DNA of 64,000 nucleotides from assembly GCF_001634285.1 (NCBI RefSeq), contig NZ_CP015438.1:880001-944000 (forward strand), written 5' to 3'. Source of the DNA: Anoxybacillus amylolyticus. Its GTDB lineage: Bacteria > Bacillota > Bacilli > Bacillales > Anoxybacillaceae. How positions within the stretch are numbered: the first letter of the stretch is position 1; every line of letters starts with the position of its first letter. Below are positions 28,212 to 37,980 of this stretch, piece by piece. The notes beneath the pieces were generated by a model that worked only from the letters and a program-made list of their open reading frames with translations, was not told the origin of the DNA and did not search any database. The position numbers and the translations under genes were made by a program.

Positions 28212-28243
28212 AAAGGTGTCCTAACGTGGAGCACCTTTTCACT
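28209..28243. terminator. Terminator after yhcU
   Basis: GAAAAGGTG/CACCTTTTC stem; the T run is short. Confidence 0.6.
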
Positions 28244-28265
28244 GCATGGACGAAAAACAAGCGGC

Positions 28266-28742
28266 TCATCCTTCGCTTTTTTTGAGGGATGCAAACCAGT
28301 CACGGAAGACGCTTTCTTCGTGGTAGCCGTCAATTCGTTTCACTTCTTTCCCTTTTTCAAAATGAACAATAGTTGGGGTTCCATCGATATGGTAAGTATC
28401 CCAACCTTCTTCAAATTCCAGTAAGTTAAACAGTTTTAAGTCAATTCCCATTTTTTTTGCCATCGGGATGACGATTGGCGTCGTTTTATGGCAGTGAGGG
28501 CAAGTTGGGCTGTAAAAATAAACGGTGACGGTCTCATGATTTTTTAGCTTTTTTGCCAATTCATCTGGCAAAATAATGTTTTTATAGTTCGGATCGTCGA
28601 GTTGAGCGACAGTGGCTGGGTTTAGCTCTGCTTTTTTATATGGATTGTTTTGTGCTTTCTCTTTTTGCTGGTAAGAGGTAATCCATGAAATGGCGATAAA
28701 TAAGGCGGCGATAATAGCTCCCAAAATAAAAATTTTTTTCAA
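28266..28742 (-). CDS. Membrane-anchored thioredoxin-like oxidoreductase
   Basis: A 158-residue protein with an N-terminal membrane anchor (IFILGAIIAALFIAISWI) and a thioredoxin domain. The redox motif is CPHC in FYSPTCPHCHKTTP and a cis-Pro loop GTPT follows. It probably makes or shuffles disulfides outside the membrane and is recycled by the BdbC protein encoded just upstream. TTG at 28742 overlaps the bdbC stop codon as TTGA and follows AGAAGGGAA. A start at the ATG seven codons upstream would overlap bdbC further and has no better ribosome site. Confidence 0.85.
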   Translation of the reverse strand: MKKIFILGAIIAALFIAISWITSYQQKEKAQNNPYKKAELNPATVAQLDDPNYKNIILPDELAKKLKNHETVTVYFYSPTCPHCHKTTPIVIPMAKKMGIDLKLFNLLEFEEGWDTYHIDGTPTIVHFEKGKEVKRIDGYHEESVFRDWFASLKKSEG

Positions 28743-29179
28743 CGTATATTCCCTTCTTTCCATGTCCGGATAATCAATAAGCTGAGCGTACTAATGATAA
28801 TAAAAGCGGTTAATGCTAACAATGGAATCGTAATAAATCCGAGCCAGTTAAGATAATCACTAGTACACGGAATGCGGCCGCACAAGGGCACGTGAGTTTG
28901 AAAAAATGGAATTTTTTGAATGAAGTAATGGTAAAAAGAAATGGTTCCGCCAACGACCGATAATGCCAAACTATAACGGGCAACACCATATTCTTTACGA
29001 ATGGCTGCCAGTCCTAACAAAATGACTTGTGGGTACATGAAAATGCGTTGAAACCAACAAAGATCACAAGGGATAAATTTCAGCACTTCAGAAAAATAAA
29101 GGCTACCGAGTGTAGCGATTAATGACACACCCCATGCAACGATAAGAAAATTTTCTAATTTTTTTTCTATCCCATTCAT
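28739..29179 (-). CDS. bdbC: Disulfide oxidoreductase BdbC (DsbB family)
   Basis: A 146-residue membrane protein with four helices, which passes electrons from the thiol oxidase to quinone. Its two Cys pairs are CDLC in the first loop and CGRIPC in the second. ATG at 29179 follows GGGGGAAATTG; a longer in-frame extension has no ribosome site and non-family sequence. The downstream thioredoxin-like gene is translationally coupled to it. Confidence 0.9.
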   Translation of the reverse strand: MNGIEKKLENFLIVAWGVSLIATLGSLYFSEVLKFIPCDLCWFQRIFMYPQVILLGLAAIRKEYGVARYSLALSVVGGTISFYHYFIQKIPFFQTHVPLCGRIPCTSDYLNWLGFITIPLLALTAFIIISTLSLLIIRTWKEGNIR

Positions 29180-29405
29180 TGCAATTTCCCCCATGTGTTT
29201 ATATGTAAGCGAGCAATTTAAAGCAGAAATGGAAACGAAGCATATGTTTATTATAGTCGAGAAATAGAGGGTTGTAAAATTCGATATGGAATAGAAAATG
29301 CATGTTTTCATGAGGATTTAGAGAAGATCTCTAATGTAAACATTATTTTCTACCTATACGTTCAGCCAAAATGGTGACACTAATCGATGAAAGGGGAGGA
29401 TAACA

Positions 29406-29840
29406 TTGAATAATAACAGTGTGAAAAGCATTATGACAACAGATGTTGCGACCGTTTCTCCGAACCAAACGGTGCAAGAAGCAGCACGGCTAATGAGCGA
29501 AAAAAATATCGGAGCACTTCCTGTTGTCGAGAACGGACAAATTAAAGGAATGATTACTGACCGTGACATTACATTACGGACAACGGCAGAAGGCAAAAAT
29601 GCTTCGATTCCAGTATCGCAAGTAATGTCCACAAATGTCGTTACCGGAACGCCAAATATGAGCGTTGAAGAAGCGGCAAATATGATGTCCCAGCATCAAA
29701 TTCGACGTCTTCCAATTGTGGAGAATAACCAGCTACGTGGGATTGTTGCGCTAGGGGATATTGCGACAAACCACGCATATGATGAAGCGGCAGAACAAGC
29801 GTTAACGAACATTTCCGAACCGTCTCAGCCGCAAGCGTAA
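29406..29840 (+). CDS. yhcV: CBS-domain pair protein (YhcV-like)
   Basis: A 144-residue soluble protein made of two CBS domains (about 5-60 and 70-125), each with the IGALPVV/IRRLPIV core and a following TDRD or ALGD segment. CBS pairs bind adenine nucleotides. TTG at 29406 follows AAAGGGGAGGATAAC. It is similar to B. subtilis YhcV. The regulated partner is unknown. Confidence 0.85.
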   Translation: MNNNSVKSIMTTDVATVSPNQTVQEAARLMSEKNIGALPVVENGQIKGMITDRDITLRTTAEGKNASIPVSQVMSTNVVTGTPNMSVEEAANMMSQHQIRRLPIVENNQLRGIVALGDIATNHAYDEAAEQALTNISEPSQPQA

Positions 29841-29845
29841 TGACA

Positions 29846-29884
29846 GAAGGATGCTACATATTGAATGTGGCATCCTTTAATATT
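29846..29884 (+). terminator. Terminator after yhcV
   Basis: AAGGATGC-ACAT/ATGT-GCATCCTT stem followed by a T-rich tract. Confidence 0.7.
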
Positions 29885-29962
29885 TGCTTTTTTTTCTAAC
29901 AGGAATATCGTATGATGGTGACGAATACAACAATTAGGAACGATGATTTGGAGGGATTTGGA

Positions 29963-31708
29963 TTGGGTTGGAGAAACAAGTACGAACAGTGGATGGCTTA
30001 TGAACAGTTAGATGAAGAGTTAAAAGCGATATTGCAGCAACAAAGTAGCGATGAAAAATGGCTCGAGGATTGCTTTTATAAAAATTTGGAATTTGGCACG
30101 GGTGGCATGCGCGGGGAAATTGGCCCTGGAACAAATCGGATGAACGTCTATACGGTGCGTAAAGCGTCGGAAGGATTGGCACGATACATAGAGTCATTTG
30201 GTGAGGAAGCGAAAAAGCGAGGCGTCGTCATTGCCTACGATTCACGGCATAAGTCGCCAGAATTTGCGATGGAGGCGGCAAAGACGCTCGCGACTCACGG
30301 AATTCAAACATACGTCTTTGATGAATTGCGCCCGACACCGGAACTTTCGTTTGCGGTTCGTTACTTACAAGCATTTTCCGGGATTGTCATCACCGCAAGC
30401 CATAACCCACCGGAATACAACGGATATAAAGTATACGGGGAAGACGGAGGACAACTTCCTCCTGACAGTGCTGACGCTGTTATTCGTTATGTCAATGAAG
30501 TTGAAAATGAATTGGCGATTGCCGTCGAAGACGAATCGACATTAAAAGCAAATGGATTGATTCGAATAATTGGTGAAACGATTGATCACGCATACATTGA
30601 AAAGCTAAAAACGATTTCGCTTAATCCACAGCTTTCACAAGAAGTAGACGTGAAAATTGTATTTACCCCGCTGCACGGTACAGCCAATAAGCCTGTGCGT
30701 CGTGCGTTAGAAGCGCTAGGCTACAAAAACGTCGTTGTCGTCAAAGAGCAAGAGCGGCCAGATCCGAACTTTTCGACTGTAAAATCGCCAAATCCAGAAG
30801 AACACGCGGCATTTGAACAAGCTATTCGTGTCGGAAAAGAAATCAATGCGGACTTATTAATCGCAACGGACCCAGATGCTGACCGGCTAGGGATTGCGGT
30901 AAAAAACGAAGCGGGGGAATATGTCGTCTTAACAGGCAATCAGACAGGTGGCTTGTTGCTTCATTATATTTTGTCGCAAAAGCAGCAGCAAGGAACGCTT
31001 CCGAAAAATGGCGTCGTACTGAAAACAATTGTGACGTCTGAGTTCGGTCGGGATATTGCGGCTTCGTTTGGATTGCCGACGATTGATACGTTAACAGGGT
31101 TTAAATTTATTGGCGAAAAAATAAAAGAATATGAGCAAACAGGGCAATATGCGTTTCAATTTGGATATGAAGAAAGTTATGGCTATTTAATTGGCGATTT
31201 TGCCCGCGACAAAGACGCAGTGCAAGCAGCGGTTTTAGCGGTGGAAGTATGCGCATTTTACAAAAAGAGCGGCTTATCGTTATACGAAGGGCTAATGCAA
31301 TTGTTTGACCAATATGGCTATTACCGAGAAGGGTTAACATCATTAACCCTAAAAGGAAAAGAGGGAGCGGAGCAAATTCAAGCGTTGCTTTCTTCTTTCC
31401 GCAAGCAGCCGCCGACAGAAATGGCTGGAAAGAAAGTTGTTGTAATAGAGGACTACGAAGCGCGGGAACGAACCGATACACGAACGAACGAAAAAACAAC
31501 GATTACGCTTCCGACGTCGAACGTATTGAAATATTTACTTGAAGACGGTTCATGGTTTTGTTTACGTCCTTCCGGAACGGAACCGAAAGCAAAAGTGTAT
31601 TTTGGCGTAAAGGGGCGTTCGTTAGCGGAAAGTGAGCAACTTCTCGAACAGCTAACCACGGACGTCATGGGACGGGTATATCATTATTTAAATGTGGTGG
31701 CAAAATAA
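29963..31708 (+). CDS. pgcA: Alpha-phosphoglucomutase/phosphomannomutase PgcA
   Basis: A 581-residue mutase that interconverts glucose-6-phosphate and glucose-1-phosphate, feeding UDP-glucose, teichoic-acid and glycolipid synthesis. The catalytic phosphoserine loop is [13 protein letters not shown], the metal loop is [10 protein letters not shown], the sugar loop is GYEESYGYL and the phosphate loop is [11 protein letters not shown] at 29963 gives the family N-terminus (WRNKYEQW) and follows GGAGGGATTT; an ATG at 29912 would add 17 residues that family members lack. A group II intron sits directly after its terminator. Confidence 0.94.
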   Translation: MGWRNKYEQWMAYEQLDEELKAILQQQSSDEKWLEDCFYKNLEFGTGGMRGEIGPGTNRMNVYTVRKASEGLARYIESFGEEAKKRGVVIAYDSRHKSPEFAMEAAKTLATHGIQTYVFDELRPTPELSFAVRYLQAFSGIVITASHNPPEYNGYKVYGEDGGQLPPDSADAVIRYVNEVENELAIAVEDESTLKANGLIRIIGETIDHAYIEKLKTISLNPQLSQEVDVKIVFTPLHGTANKPVRRALEALGYKNVVVVKEQERPDPNFSTVKSPNPEEHAAFEQAIRVGKEINADLLIATDPDADRLGIAVKNEAGEYVVLTGNQTGGLLLHYILSQKQQQGTLPKNGVVLKTIVTSEFGRDIAASFGLPTIDTLTGFKFIGEKIKEYEQTGQYAFQFGYEESYGYLIGDFARDKDAVQAAVLAVEVCAFYKKSGLSLYEGLMQLFDQYGYYREGLTSLTLKGKEGAEQIQALLSSFRKQPPTEMAGKKVVVIEDYEARERTDTRTNEKTTITLPTSNVLKYLLEDGSWFCLRPSGTEPKAKVYFGVKGRSLAESEQLLEQLTTDVMGRVYHYLNVVAK

Positions 31709-31715
31709 GATTCAT

Positions 31716-31755
31716 GCGAAAAAGACAATGCCAGTGGCGGTATTGTCTTTTTCGC
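31716..31755 (+). terminator. Terminator after pgcA, insertion site of group II intron
   Basis: GCGAAAAAGACAAT/ATTGTCTTTTTCGC forms a long stem. The intron begins at the base after its descending arm, the usual target of group IIC introns. Confidence 0.85.
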
Positions 31756-33643
31756 GTGCGTCCGGCATGGGTGTAGTCTATAGGGTGAAAGTCCCGAACT
31801 GCGAAGGCAGAAGTAGCAGTTAGCTTAACGCAAGGGTGTCCGTGGTGACGCGGAATCTGAAGGAAGCGAGCGGCAAACTTCCGGTCTGAGGAACACGAAC
31901 TTCATAAGAGGCTAGGTATCATTGGGTGAGTTTGCGCGACAAAACAAAGCCCTTTCTGCCGAAGGTGATATCGAGTAAATGAAGCAGATGGATGGAAGGA
32001 AAGACTGCACTCTTACCCGGGGAGGTCTGATTGGAATGCCGAGTTCCCTTGGCAACCTATCCAGTGATGGATAGCTGAACAATCAGAAGTCAGCAGAGGT
32101 CATAGTACCATCCTTGCTCGAGAAAGGGTGGGAAGGACTGAACCATGAAGAGAGAACGAAATCTACGCATTCAGTACCTGTGAAGAACACAGACAATCCG
32201 AAAGGACTTACTTAGAGGAGGAAGCGGTGAATCCCGTGGGGGACTCTAAGAGGGTGGAGCAGGAACTGGCATAAGGAGAACCTTCGTTCACGTAGAAAGG
32301 GAAGCGAAGATGTTAATGGAACGAATCTTGTCACGTGGAAATCTTCTAACGGCGCTCAAACGAGTGGAACAAAATAAAGGAAGTCACGGCATCGATGGAA
32401 TGTCCGTAAAAGACCTACGAAGACATCTCTATGAAAACTGGGACTCCCTCCGGGAAGAGTTAAGAACAGGAACCTACCAACCTGCACCCGTACGTCGTGT
32501 CGAAATCCCGAAACCAAATGGCGGAGTGAGGATGTTAGGAATACCTACCGTGACAGATCGTTTCATTCAACAAGCAATCGCTCAAGTGTTAACCCCAATC
32601 TTTGACCCAACCTTTTCGGAAAATAGTTATGGGTTTCGTCCGAATCGGAGGGCTCATGATGCGGTAAGGAAGGCGAAAGAATATATCAAAGAGGGTTACC
32701 GCTGGGTGGTCGATATAGACTTAGAGAAATTCTTTGATAAAGTCAATCACGACCAATTGATGGGGATACTCGCCAAGCGAATCGAAGACCGCATCCTACT
32801 GAAGTTGATACGAAAATATCTTCAATCAGGAGTCATGATAAATGGGGTTGTCCAAATAACGGAAGAAGGAACACCGCAGGGAGGACCGCTTAGTCCACTT
32901 CTATCCAACATTCTCCTAGACCAATTGGACAAAGAGTTGGAAGCAAGGGGGCACCAATTTGTCCGATATGCGGATGACTGCAACATCTATGTGAAGTCAT
33001 GGAAAGCAGGACAGCGTGTGATGAAATCGGTATCGACCTTCCTCGAACAGCACCTAAAATTGAAGGTAAACAGAGAGAAATCAGCAGTAGACCGTCCGTG
33101 GAAACGGAAGTTTCTAGGGTTCAGTTTCACCTTTCACAAAGATCCAAAGGTGCGAATAGCCAAAGAAAGCATGGAACGGCTGAAAAGAAAAATACGAGAA
33201 ATAACTTCTCGGTCGAAGCCTTATCCGATGGAAGTAAGGGTGGAAAGACTGAACCAATACCTCACAGGATGGTGCGGATACTTCGCGCTAGCAGATACCC
33301 CGAGCAAATTCAAAGAAATAGACGAGTGGATAAGAAGAAGGCTGAGAATGTGTGAATGGAAACAATGGAAGAAACCTAAAACAAGAGTTAGAAAGCTGAT
33401 TGGATTAGGGATTCCAGAATACAAAGCATACGAATGGGGAAACACCAGAAAGAAATACTGGCGAATCGCCCACAGCCCAATTCTACACAAAACCCTCGAC
33501 AACTCCTATTGGAGCCAACGAGGGCTGAAAAGTCTGTATAATCGCTACGAATTTCTGCGTCAATCTTAGTGGAACCGCCGTATACCGAACGGTACGTACG
33601 GTGGTGTGAGAGGTCGGGGGTTAATCACCCCCTCCTACTCGAT
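31756..33643 (+). mobile_element. Group IIC (bacterial class C) intron
   Basis: The 5' end is GTGCG, the group II consensus. About 550 bp of structured RNA domains precede the reverse transcriptase. Domain V is visible after the coding region (GGAACCGCCGTAT...ACGTACGGTGG, about 33570-33608), followed by a domain VI hairpin (GGGGG/CCCCC) and the 3' end CTACTCGAT. Insertion just behind a rho-independent terminator is typical of class C. All parts look intact. Confidence 0.9.
32310..33569 (+). CDS. ltrA: Group II intron reverse transcriptase/maturase
   Basis: A 419-residue class C intron-encoded protein. Reverse transcriptase motifs include GIDGMSV, IPKPNGGVRMLGIPT, YGFRPNRRAHDA, DIDLEKFFDKVNHD, GTPQGGPLSPLLSNI and the active-site YADD. 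A maturase X domain follows (about 300-400, TGWCGYF). There is no HNH endonuclease, as usual for this class. It helps the intron splice and reverse-splice. ATG at 32310 follows GGGAAGCGAAG. Confidence 0.96.
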   Translation: MLMERILSRGNLLTALKRVEQNKGSHGIDGMSVKDLRRHLYENWDSLREELRTGTYQPAPVRRVEIPKPNGGVRMLGIPTVTDRFIQQAIAQVLTPIFDPTFSENSYGFRPNRRAHDAVRKAKEYIKEGYRWVVDIDLEKFFDKVNHDQLMGILAKRIEDRILLKLIRKYLQSGVMINGVVQITEEGTPQGGPLSPLLSNILLDQLDKELEARGHQFVRYADDCNIYVKSWKAGQRVMKSVSTFLEQHLKLKVNREKSAVDRPWKRKFLGFSFTFHKDPKVRIAKESMERLKRKIREITSRSKPYPMEVRVERLNQYLTGWCGYFALADTPSKFKEIDEWIRRRLRMCEWKQWKKPKTRVRKLIGLGIPEYKAYEWGNTRKKYWRIAHSPILHKTLDNSYWSQRGLKSLYNRYEFLRQS

Positions 33644-33664
33644 TATAAAGGGGAGAATGGGAAG

Positions 33665-34777
33665 ATGGAAGAGCTACAAACATTAAAAACGATAGCGGAA
33701 ACGCTAAATGAAGCAAATGACTTACAAGCAATGCTTCATACGGTATTAAAGCAACTGGTGAACTTAACAAAATTACAATGCGGCTGGATCTTTTTCGTTG
33801 AAAAGGGGCGGTATTCGCTTATTGCTGACTATGAACTGCCGCCTGCTTTGTTAAAAGAGGAGAAAAGGGTGATGTGTGAAGGAGATTGTTGGTGTTTAAA
33901 CCGATATAATGATGGGAGATTAAAACGCGCGGTGAACATTATCGAATGTAAGCGATTAGAAGAGGCGATTGCAGGGAATTGGGGGGAAACGAAAGGAATT
34001 ACCCATCATGCGACAGTGCCGCTTCGAGCAGGAGAAGAAACGTTCGGGCTATTAAACGTTGCTTCTCCTCATAAACATACATTTTCTAATAAAGAATTAG
34101 CGTTGTTGGAATCGGTAGCTTATCAAATTGGTACTGCAATTAAGCGAATAAAACTAGCGGAAAACGAGAAAAAGCACGCTTTATTGGCGGAGCGCAATCG
34201 ACTTGCCCGCGATTTACACGATTCCGTCAGCCAATTGCTTTTTTCCTTGTCGCTTACTGCCCGTGGAGCAAAAGAAATGGCTGTGGATGAAGCGTTGCAA
34301 GTAGCGTTAAATGACATCCAGCAGCTAGCACACGAAGCGCTCCAGCAAATGCGAGCACTCATTTGGCAACTTCGTCCGCAAGGATTAGAAAACGGGCTAG
34401 CTAGCGCTTTCATGAATTATGGCAAAATGCTGGGGCTTTGTGTAAATGTCCAACTTCACGGGGTGCTTCATTTGCCAAGTGAAATAGAAGAATGTTTATG
34501 GCGCATTGGACAAGAGGCGTTAAATAACTGCAAAAAGCATGCCGGTGTTTCAGACGTTTCGATTTTGCTTTTTGACGAGCGAGAGCAAGTACGTATGGAA
34601 ATGGTTGATCAAGGTCGCGGGTTTCATTATACAGGGGAAGAAACGCTCTCCTTTGGGCTAAAAAGTATGAAGGAACGAGCGGAGGCAGTAAACGGCACGT
34701 TTTCGCTAGAAAGCGACATCGGAAAAGGAACGAAAATAACGATACGTATTCCGATGCCAAGGGGGAAAAATGAATGA
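33665..34777 (+). CDS. yhcY: Sensor histidine kinase YhcY (GAF, NarL-system type)
   Basis: A 370-residue soluble kinase with an N-terminal GAF domain (about 5-170). It carries several Cys (CEGDCWC, IIECKR) that might bind a cofactor. HisKA_3 follows with its phosphorylated His in ARDLHDSVSQLLFS, then an HATPase domain (DQGRGFHY, GKGTKITIRIP). ATG at 33665 follows GGGGAGAATGGG; the group II intron ends only about 20 bp upstream. It overlaps yhcZ by ATGA. The signal is unknown; the downstream flavin reductase suggests a redox response. Confidence 0.9.
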   Translation: MEELQTLKTIAETLNEANDLQAMLHTVLKQLVNLTKLQCGWIFFVEKGRYSLIADYELPPALLKEEKRVMCEGDCWCLNRYNDGRLKRAVNIIECKRLEEAIAGNWGETKGITHHATVPLRAGEETFGLLNVASPHKHTFSNKELALLESVAYQIGTAIKRIKLAENEKKHALLAERNRLARDLHDSVSQLLFSLSLTARGAKEMAVDEALQVALNDIQQLAHEALQQMRALIWQLRPQGLENGLASAFMNYGKMLGLCVNVQLHGVLHLPSEIEECLWRIGQEALNNCKKHAGVSDVSILLFDEREQVRMEMVDQGRGFHYTGEETLSFGLKSMKERAEAVNGTFSLESDIGKGTKITIRIPMPRGKNE

Positions 34778-35400
34778 TTAAAGTGTTAATTGTTGACGAT
34801 CATCATATCGTGCGCCGGGGGCTAGTGTTTTTTCTAAAGACGCAAAAAGACATTTCCATTGTTGGGGAAGCAGCGAATGGAGAAGAAGCTGTCCGGCTTG
34901 TGGCGGAGCGTTGTCCGGATGTCGTGATTATGGATCTTGTCATGCCAGAGATGGATGGAATCGAGGCAACGCGAAAGATTAAAGAGCTATCACCACAGAC
35001 GAAAATACTTATTTTAACGAGTTTTTCCGATGAAGATTATGTCATCCCAGCGATTCGCGCCGGGGCATCCGGCTATCAGCTCAAGGATATTGAGCCGGAT
35101 CAACTCGTAGAAGTGCTCCGCTCTATCTATCAAGGCGAAAACCACCTTCATCCGAAAGCGACTGCGCATATGATTACGCACGTGAGCCAAAAAGAAGGGC
35201 GACTCGTTGAAGAACTAACGAAACGAGAAAAAGAAGTATTGGCAGAGATTGCGAAAGGAAAAAGCAATAAAGAAATTGCAGCAACGTTAATGATTACCGA
35301 AAAAACGGTGAAAACGCACGTATCGAATATTTTCGCAAAGCTAAACGTTGCAGACCGAACACAAGCTGCGTTATATGCCGTGAAACATCTCGGACTTTAG
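34774..35400 (+). CDS. yhcZ: Response regulator YhcZ (NarL/LuxR type)
   Basis: The 208-residue product has a receiver domain with phospho-acceptor Asp54 (VVIMDLVMPEMDGIEA) and a LuxR-type helix-turn-helix (LTKREKEVLAEIAKGKSNKEIA). It is translationally coupled to its kinase YhcY. It probably controls the azr-MFS operon that follows, but no operator was identified. Confidence 0.93.
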   Translation: MIKVLIVDDHHIVRRGLVFFLKTQKDISIVGEAANGEEAVRLVAERCPDVVIMDLVMPEMDGIEATRKIKELSPQTKILILTSFSDEDYVIPAIRAGASGYQLKDIEPDQLVEVLRSIYQGENHLHPKATAHMITHVSQKEGRLVEELTKREKEVLAEIAKGKSNKEIAATLMITEKTVKTHVSNIFAKLNVADRTQAALYAVKHLGL

Positions 35401-35508
35401 TCGTACGTTTTGTTGGGACGATTGGTGGAGTGAAAGATCCGTTTTCTTGCCGATGGATTCGACGTTTGCGCGGGTTATATTGTTAGTAGAAACGGAGGAG
35501 TGCAAACG

Positions 35509-36039
35509 ATGAATATAGTTGTTGTAAACGGAAGTCCGCGCAAATATGGACGAACGAGAATTGTGGCGAAGCATATTGCCGAGCGATACGGGGCGGCGCT
35601 GTTTGACGTCAGTGAAGATATCTTACCACTTTATAATGGAGAAGAGGGACAAATGGAGTTGCCGCTTGTCAAAAAACTACATCAGCTAATGAAAAAGGCA
35701 GAGGGGGTAATTCTTTGTTCTCCAGAGTATCATAACGCAATGAGTGGGGCATTAAAAAATGCACTTGATTTTTTAGGAAGCGATGAATTTGTTGATAAAC
35801 CAGTAGCGTTAATCGCTGTAGCAGGGGGAGGAAAAGGGGGAATCAATGCTTTAAATAATATGCGCACCGTGATGCGCGGCTTATATGCCAACGCCATTCC
35901 ACGTCAGCTTGTGCTAGATCCAACGGCTTTTGCGGTGGGGAGATTAACGACTACTGACGCAAAGCAAGTGGATGCACTTATCTCGGAATTACGTCGGTAC
36001 GTGACGGCCGTACGATATTTGGAGGTGGCAGATGAATAG
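35509..36039 (+). CDS. azr: NADPH-dependent FMN/azo reductase (YhdA/Azr-like)
   Basis: A 176-residue flavodoxin-like NADPH:FMN reductase. The phosphate loop is NGSPRKYGRTR, the flavin motif is SPEYHNAMSGALKNALDFL, and a GGGKGG loop follows. The B. subtilis homologue YhdA reduces azo dyes and occupies the same place after yhcYZ. ATG at 35509 follows CGGAGGAG. Its end overlaps the MFS gene by 8 bp, so the two are one operon. Confidence 0.92.
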   Translation: MNIVVVNGSPRKYGRTRIVAKHIAERYGAALFDVSEDILPLYNGEEGQMELPLVKKLHQLMKKAEGVILCSPEYHNAMSGALKNALDFLGSDEFVDKPVALIAVAGGGKGGINALNNMRTVMRGLYANAIPRQLVLDPTAFAVGRLTTTDAKQVDALISELRRYVTAVRYLEVADE

Positions 36040-37249
36040 CCTGTTTCGTGATCGTCGCTTACATTATTTAATGACGGCAAATACCTTTTCGTCTGTCGGA
36101 ACAGGGATAACGATGATTGCCATTCCTTGGTTATTCATGAAAAAACATGGCGGAGAAACGATGTTTGGCATAATTACAACGACATTGACTGTCATCATGT
36201 TTTTGCTTACGCCAACTGTCGGAATGTGGATTGATCGAGTGTCGCGTAAAACGCTACTACTTGCTGGCGAAGCATCTGGGTTTATCATTGTCAGCTCGTT
36301 TGCGTTCATTGGAACGAGCGGAAACGAATACTACCCGTGGCAGTTGGCGATATTATTTGCGAGTGGATCTTTGTATTATTTTCTTTTTTACCCGACGATG
36401 TTTGCGTTTACACAAGAAATATTTGAACGAGAGCAATATGAAACGTTGAACGGCATCATGGAAATTCAAGGACAATTAGCGACCGTTCTCGCTGGTGGAT
36501 TAGCTAGCGTGATGCTAGGAAAGGTAGCCTTCCACTGGCTGTTATGGCTAGACGCTTTCACCTATTTCGTCGCGTTTTTCTGTTTATCGCTCATTTCGTA
36601 TCGTCGTACGCGGCAAGCGACAACAATTGTTCCTTTTTGGAACAAATTCACGGAAGGGTATCGCTATATGCGAAAGCATCCATCACTATTTTGGTTTTTT
36701 CTCGCTTCGTTTATGCCATTCATCGGGGTGATGATGACAAATTATTTGCATCCGATTTATATTGCGGATGTATTAAAAGAAGATAGTTCCGTTTACGGAA
36801 CCCAAAGCATGATTTACGGAATCGGAGCTGCTCTAGCAGGAGCAATCGTTCCATTTCTTATTAGGCGAATGGGAACGGCAGCTAGCGTGCTGTTAAATGT
36901 CGGCATGTATGCGTTCGGGGTGACAATGTTTTTTGTATGGCGAGAACCGTTTCTTTTTTATGTGTTTGTCGTATTAACGGCGTTTGGCAATGCAGGGGCG
37001 AGAGTTGCGCGTAGTTCGCTTATGATGGCGGTTGTTCCAAACGATAAAATAGGAAGAGTGGACAGCTTGTTTCGTGCACTAGGATTTATGATTCGCTTTT
37101 TATTATTAGGGGCATTTACAGGGTTGGTGGCGACAGGACATCTTCTTCTTCCTTACGCCATATTGAGCGGATTGTTATTTTTGGCGTTATGGATTGTATG
37201 GAAACTTTCGGAAATTACAAACAAATCGAACATATCCGAAGCATCGTAA
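36032..37249 (+). CDS. MFS transporter (enterobactin-exporter-like subgroup)
   Basis: A 405-residue, twelve-helix major facilitator of the MFS_3 type. The loop 2-3 motif is GMWIDRVSRKTLLLAGE, and a long first half is followed by the central loop YRRTRQATTIV. The substrate is unknown; coupling with azr suggests export of a redox-active compound. It starts inside the azr 3' end after GGAGGTGG. Confidence 0.88.
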   Translation: MNSLFRDRRLHYLMTANTFSSVGTGITMIAIPWLFMKKHGGETMFGIITTTLTVIMFLLTPTVGMWIDRVSRKTLLLAGEASGFIIVSSFAFIGTSGNEYYPWQLAILFASGSLYYFLFYPTMFAFTQEIFEREQYETLNGIMEIQGQLATVLAGGLASVMLGKVAFHWLLWLDAFTYFVAFFCLSLISYRRTRQATTIVPFWNKFTEGYRYMRKHPSLFWFFLASFMPFIGVMMTNYLHPIYIADVLKEDSSVYGTQSMIYGIGAALAGAIVPFLIRRMGTAASVLLNVGMYAFGVTMFFVWREPFLFYVFVVLTAFGNAGARVARSSLMMAVVPNDKIGRVDSLFRALGFMIRFLLLGAFTGLVATGHLLLPYAILSGLLFLALWIVWKLSEITNKSNISEAS

Positions 37250-37274
37250 AAGGAAGGGGCCTCCCTTCCTTTTG
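37248..37274. terminator. Bidirectional terminator
   Basis: AAAGGAAGGG/CCCTTCCTTT between convergent genes. Confidence 0.85.
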
Positions 37275-37526
37275 TTAATAATAAGTATACTGTTTTGTTG
37301 CTTCGTTTTGTTCGTTTGTTTCTAACGCATGGTCGATGTAGCGCAACAGAGCAGTCAGCCGCTTTTGAATGACAGAATAGTCGTGTTCAAAGTTATAGGC
37401 GTGCAGAAAATGTTCGATTTTTTTCGAAAGCAAATCATCTTCCGTGCGAACCATTAAAATGAGCAGATTGTCCCATTCTGAGCGGTGCGTGTAATATAAT
37501 GCTTTATCATAATCGATTGTGTTCAT
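37275..37526 (-). CDS. yhdB: YhdB-like protein
   Basis: An 83-residue protein, mainly helical, with the family start DYDKALYYTHRSEWDNLLIL. It follows the yhdA homologue as in B. subtilis. The ribosome site AAGGAGGCAAGCAT precedes the ATG. Function unknown. Confidence 0.8.
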   Translation of the reverse strand: MNTIDYDKALYYTHRSEWDNLLILMVRTEDDLLSKKIEHFLHAYNFEHDYSVIQKRLTALLRYIDHALETNEQNEATKQYTYY

Positions 37527-37702
37527 ATGCTTGCCTCCTTCGTTGAGGAGCTACTACTAGTGTGTGACGAGAAATTTATTTTTTGCTCTGTAAATGTTTC
37601 GTAATGAACCAAAAAATAAATTATAACTGAAAATAAAGAAAATGTGCGAATGAAAATATTGCAATTTTGTGACAAAAATATTATCTTTAAAGAAAGGGGA
37701 TG

Positions 37703-37942
37703 ATGATAATGAGAAATGATGGAAAAGAAATTACAAAAATGTGCAAAATGATGGCGTCTGTTGGATTGATTGTCGGGTTTGCGTTATTTTTGTTAAGTTT
37801 TATCGCAAGCGCTTACAACCAAGACTTTTTCTTAACGATTGTTAGTTTAGGGATTATGGGCGCTTCCATGGTGATGTTCGGATTCGGTACGTTTATGGGC
37901 ATTTTGACGGAAACATATCAAAAAACAGAATTGCCCTCTTAA
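37703..37942 (+). CDS. Small two-helix membrane protein, hypothetical
   Basis: A product of about 79 residues with two hydrophobic segments (around 19-38 and 46-65). AAAGGGGA precedes several possible ATG starts (37700, 37703, 37709). No family is recognised. It has its own AT-rich upstream region and a terminator, so it is probably a separate unit. Confidence 0.65.
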   Translation: MIMRNDGKEITKMCKMMASVGLIVGFALFLLSFIASAYNQDFFLTIVSLGIMGASMVMFGFGTFMGILTETYQKTELPS

Positions 37943-37948
37943 AAGAAG

Positions 37949-37980
37949 CGAGCACCGTTTTCTAGAAAACGGTGCTTATT
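37949..37980. terminator. Bidirectional terminator
   Basis: GCACCGTTTTC/GAAAACGGTGC stem with T on one side and A on the other. Confidence 0.88.

Noticed and set aside
31107-31499. Antisense frames in pgcA and other long genes
   Set aside because: They mirror the codon pattern of the real genes and show no start signals.
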